In this document: in pieces, positions 60,301 through 64,000 of the stretch
Position numbering within the stretch: the first letter of the stretch is position 1
Layout: each line of letters opens with the position of its first letter
Origin: Acanthochromis polyacanthus
Lineage: Eukaryota; Chordata; Actinopteri; Pomacentridae
DNA: 64,000 bases
Reading direction: 5' to 3'
Assembly (NCBI RefSeq): GCF_021347895.1
Contig: NC_067124.1
Coordinates: 23,240,521-23,304,520 of the forward strand
Notes under the pieces: generated by a model
What the model was told of the DNA's origin: nothing
Database searches by the model: none
The model's input: only the letters and a program-made list of their open reading frames with translations
Program-made: the position numbers and the translations under genes

Positions 60301-63300
60301 TAAGATATTCAAGACATCTCAGTGTGTTCCATGACATTTTGTCCTTTTGCAACAAATACATTGTGAACTAAAAAATAAAGTACAGTCACATCAGATTTTA
60401 TAGGTCTTTTCTAGTTATTCAGTGCATTTAAAGACTAATATTTTTTGTTAAATATTTTTTTCTGTCGAGGCTGTATTATCTAGAAGGAGAAAAGTTCCCC
60501 CGACGGATGCGTGCATCTGCATACTCTTCAATGGACGATGTATTTAAGGTGCGTAAAACCGAAAATCTTCTAATAATGACAAGTAACAGTTAAAAGTAAA
60601 GGGATGTCCACTATTCCTAAAACTGTGTAAGTGTCTGTGACAAGCAAAGAGAAAAAAACACTATTATTTACGGGTGAACTGAAAGTAAATTTTTTAGCTT
60701 GATTTTAGGTTTAAAGTTAGATGTATAAAGTGAAGAATTATATTCTTTTCTAGCGTCTTGAGCAGACGATTGTTTCTTTTGTTCGGAACGAGCTGATGGG
60801 GTTCCAGAGAGTTCTAAGTCCAGGAGATCCAGAGAACTTAGAGAGACGAGATGAAGAGGAGGAGGAGGTTGATGGTGAAGAGGAGGAAGAAAGGAGGAGC
60901 ATCAGAGATGCATTTCTGAAGATCACACGCCATTTCCTGCAAAAAATGAACCAGAAGCAACTGGCTGACTATCTGCAGAGCAGTAAGAGCCTTTAATAGA
61001 TTCAGCAATAGTCAAAAAATGTAAACTGTAGATATACATACATGCATCAGAAAGGATTTCATGCAACATCTGCAAATTATTACCTGCATATGCAATGCTA
61101 TTAAGCTGATAAAAGGAGTGGTGTAATGAGTGGGGTTCATTCTGATTTACAGTTTGCAACAAAATAGGAATGAGTGTTTTGCACAGGAAGCACATGATGT
61201 CTGGAAGAAGCTGACTTGTGCATAGTAGAAATACAATAGTACAGTGTACAAATATGCTGCATCATTTGTGCAGTAACAGAAAATATGCTTTCACTGGGTG
61301 CAGATTCCCCAATGTCCAAAAATGTCCAGATCTTACTGAGCTTAATTGCTTTTTTGTATATAATTGGACCCTTTAATTCCCTTACTACCTGCACGTGACA
61401 AAATTTCCATTGCGACATATATTATTATAGGACCATTATATTATGAACACTACTTTTATTAAGTCGTATTAGAAATGATTTCATTAAATATTTCTGGGAG
61501 AGAGAGAACATCATTTTGTTTTCCTCAATATTACATGTCAGTTCTGGAACTACCTCATAACAGACAATTTCATTTATCCCTCACAGACAGTTTTTCACAA
61601 ATTTATATGAAGAGTTTATTTGTAAAAACAGATATCTCCATAAATTTTCAGAAAGCTTATTTTTTAGTTGTTTACTTGAGATAATAAGAATAATAAAGAT
61701 AATTTATTTTTTCTCTATTTTGTCATTTTCTACTGAGTCAAATCCACTCAACTTCAGTTTGATTGATATTATCTCAAGTAAACAATAAAACAAAAAGTTT
61801 TCTGAAAATGTATAAAAATGGAGTTATCTGTTTTTGAAAATAAACTCTTCATATGGTTATTTATCCACTGTTTGATAAATACAAACCAGTTTGGAACTTC
61901 TGCTTCCCTGCTGACCACCATAGTTAAGAGTTAGATAACCTCCCTTACAGATATTGTTTTTGGAAATTTGTACAGCCCAGTGTAACCCTCCAATATTTTC
62001 TTATGCATTCACTCAGAAACTCTTGGGGCCATGTGCCAGCGTCAACTGAAATCAAACCTGAAGAAGAAGTTTCAGTGTGTGTTTGAGGGAATCCCTAAAG
62101 CAGGACATCCAACCCTTCTGAATGAGATCTACACAGAGCTCTACATCACAGAGGGAGGAACTGTGGAGGTCAGCGATCAACACGAGATCAGACAGATTGA
62201 AACAGCATCCAGGAAACCAGCTGCACCGGAAACAACAATCAGATGTGAAGACATCTTTAAACCCTCACCTGAAAGAGGGGAACCAATCAGAACAGTGATG
62301 ACAAAGGGAGTGGCTGGCATCGGGAAAACCGTCTTAACGCAGAAGTTTGCTCTGGACTGGGCTGAAGGCAAAGCCAACCAGGACATCCAGTTTACATTTC
62401 CATTCACTTTCAGAGAGCTGAATCTGCTGAAGGAGAAACAGTTCAGTTTAGTGAGTCTTGTTCATCACTTCTTTCCTGAAACCAAAGAAGCAGGAATCAG
62501 CAGATTTGAGGAATTCAAGGTGGTGTTCATCTTTGACGGTCTGGATGAGTGTCGTCTTCCTCTGGATTTCAACAGCAACGAGATTCTGACTGATGTTACA
62601 GAGTCCACTTCAGTGGATGTGCTGCTGACAAACCTCATGAAGGGGAAGCTGCTTCCTTCTGCTCGCCTCTGGATAACCACAAGACCTGCAGCAGCCAATC
62701 AGATCCCTCCTGAGTGTGTTGACAGGGTGACAGAGGTCCGAGGGTTCAATGACGCACAGAAGGAAGAGTACTTCAAGAAGAAATTCACAGAAGAAGATAA
62801 GGCCCGCAGAATTATCTCCCACATCAAGAAACAAAACCTTTTCATCATGTGCCACATCCCAGTCTTCTGCTGGATCACTGCCATAGTTCTGGAGGAAACG
62901 ATGAAAACCGGAGAGGGAGGAGAGCTGCCTAAGACTCTGACGGAGATGTACAGCCACAACCTGGTGGTTCAGGCCAAACTAAAGAATGTCAAATATGATG
63001 GAGCAGCTGAGACAGATCCACACTGGACTCCAGATACGATTAAGATGATTGCGTCTTTGGGGAAACTGGCTTTTGAGCAACTCCATAGAGGCAACCTGAT
63101 CTTCTATGAATCCGACCTAAAAGAGTGTGATATTGACATCAGAACAGCATCGGTGTACTCAGGAGTGTTCACGCAGATCTTCATAGAGGAGAGAGGACTG
63201 TACCAGGACAAGGTCTACTGTTTCGTTCATCTGAGCGTTCAGGAGTTTCTGGCTGCTTTTCATGTCCATCAGACATTCATCAACACTGGTGTCAATCTGA

Positions 63301-64000
63301 TGACAGAGGAACAATCACCCTCCAGTTCTGCTTCACAGAGAGACAAAGCTGAACTCTTCTACCAGAGTGCTGTAGACAAGGCCCTACAGAGCCCAAATGG
63401 ACACCTGGACCTGTTCCTTCGCTTCCTCCTGGGTCTTTCACTGCAAACCAATCAAAGTCTTCTAAAAGGTTTAATGACAGGAAGCAGCTCACTGAAGAAT
63501 CAGGGAACAATCCAGTACATCAAGAAGAAGTTAAATGAGGATATGTCTCCTGAGAGGTGCATCAACCTATTTCACTGTCTGAGGGAGCTGAATGATAGTT
63601 CTCTAGTGGAGGAGATCCAGCAATTCCTGAGATCAGGAAGACTGCCCACAGATAAACTGTCTACTGCTCAATGGTCAGCTTTGGTCTTCATCTTGTTATC
63701 TTCAGAAAAAGATCTGGATGAGTTTGACCTGAAGAAATATTCTGGTTCAGAGGAGGCTCTGCTGAGGCTGCTGCCTGTTGTCAAAGCCTCCACCAAAGCT
63801 GTGTAGGTTAAATCAAACTAAACAAGCCACAAAAATTTATAAATATCAAACTGGAAAAAAATCTTACAATTTCTGTTTGGTTGCTACTTCCTCTTTAGGC
63901 TGAGTTGTTGTAACCTGTCAGAGAGAAGCTGTGAAGCTCTGGCCTCAATTCTCCGTTCACCATCCTCCAGTCTGAATGACCTGGACCTGAGCAACAACGA
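57398..64000 (+). CDS. fish-type NLR protein (copy 2, truncated by window edge)
   Basis: Paralogue of the 37.6-kb gene. Exons: 57398-57486, 58801-58908, 59152-59259, 59592-59708, 59823-59948, 60470-60548, 60754-60982, 62017-63802, and 63899 to beyond the edge, in phase. Exon 2 here has a normal GTAAGT donor, unlike copy 1. Exon 4 is 117 bp and begins KFDAVEHKQPAP, unlike the copy 1 exon 4 (96 bp). Exon 8 encodes FISNA and NACHT with Walker A GVAGIGKT and Walker B FIFDGLDE. Over the 591 residues from the internal Met at 62031 it differs from copy 1 at only eight positions (for example VGV/VEV, KGNQ/KANQ, ECGID/ECDID). The LRR exon starts [14 protein letters not shown]. Whether a B30.2 exon follows cannot be seen. 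Confidence 0.9.
57590..58020 (-). pseudogene. mariner transposase remnant in NLR copy 2
   Basis: Counterpart of the copy 1 remnant. The minus strand gives [19 protein letters not shown], then SVDEVIRAAEEHLGAQD, then FFHKGISKLERQW. It is decayed and truncated. Confidence 0.85.
58735..58793 (+). repeat. LINE tail with (CTATT)n
   Basis: TGTGAGACTAAAAAAG followed by seven CTATT units, adjoining the acceptor of NLR exon 2. Counterpart of 39130-39200. Confidence 0.7.

Larger units (their letters stand above)
48730..64000 (+). repeat. tandem segmental unit, copy 2 (incomplete)
   Basis: Homologous to 33065-44500. Relative to copy 1 it has gained a 3.25-kb segment within the tRNA-like sequence, a solo LTR (53471-54108) and about 1.8 kb at 55275-57045. 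It runs off the right edge. Confidence 0.9.

Overview
This window is vertebrate nuclear DNA, almost certainly from a teleost fish. The evidence is intron-split genes with GT-AG junctions, a fish-type NLR gene (FISNA-NACHT-LRR-B30.2) in tandem copies, and many fish-typical mobile elements (hAT, Tc1/mariner and piggyBac-like DNA elements, tRNA-derived SINEs, LINE tails, a solo LTR). All gene models were built by hand from reading frame, splice sites and phase; no database was searched.

Layout. (1) 1-12.7 kb, minus strand: the 5' end of a collagen gene (signal peptide, acidic Tyr-rich linker, then 54-bp Gly-X-Y exons), running off the left edge. A tRNA-Pro(CGG) lies in one of its introns on the plus strand. 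(2) 14.0-20.9 kb, minus: a complete nine-exon snrnp48 (U11/U12 snRNP 48 kDa, 338 aa); its intron 4 carries a hAT relic. (3) 21.3-24.6 kb, minus: a four-exon cysteine-rich gene I do not recognise. (4) 25.9-31.2 kb, plus: a complete eight-exon sorcin gene (sri, 187 aa). Its intron 4 has the hallmarks of a U12-type intron, the class the neighbouring snrnp48 product helps to splice. (5) 33.07-48.73 kb and 48.73 kb to the right edge: two tandem copies of a segmental unit. Each holds a tRNA-Ser(AGA)-like sequence followed by a large NLR gene. Copy 1 has a full 12-exon NLR (37.6-47.4 kb). Copy 2 (from 57.4 kb) is cut by the window edge inside its first LRR exon.

The two units act as natural empty and filled sites for each other, so several insertions can be mapped to a few bases. 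The most striking is a 3.25-kb segment in copy 2 (about 49015-52260) that interrupts the tRNA-Ser sequence between its T arm and variable arm. It carries its own promoter-like 5' exon, an intron, long open frames for an unrecognised protein with an internal domain repeat, and a poly(A) signal. It is the best candidate here for an undescribed system: a protein-coding element residing in an RNA gene. NLR exons 5-9 and their introns are nearly identical between copies while exons 1-4 are clearly more diverged, which points to gene conversion.
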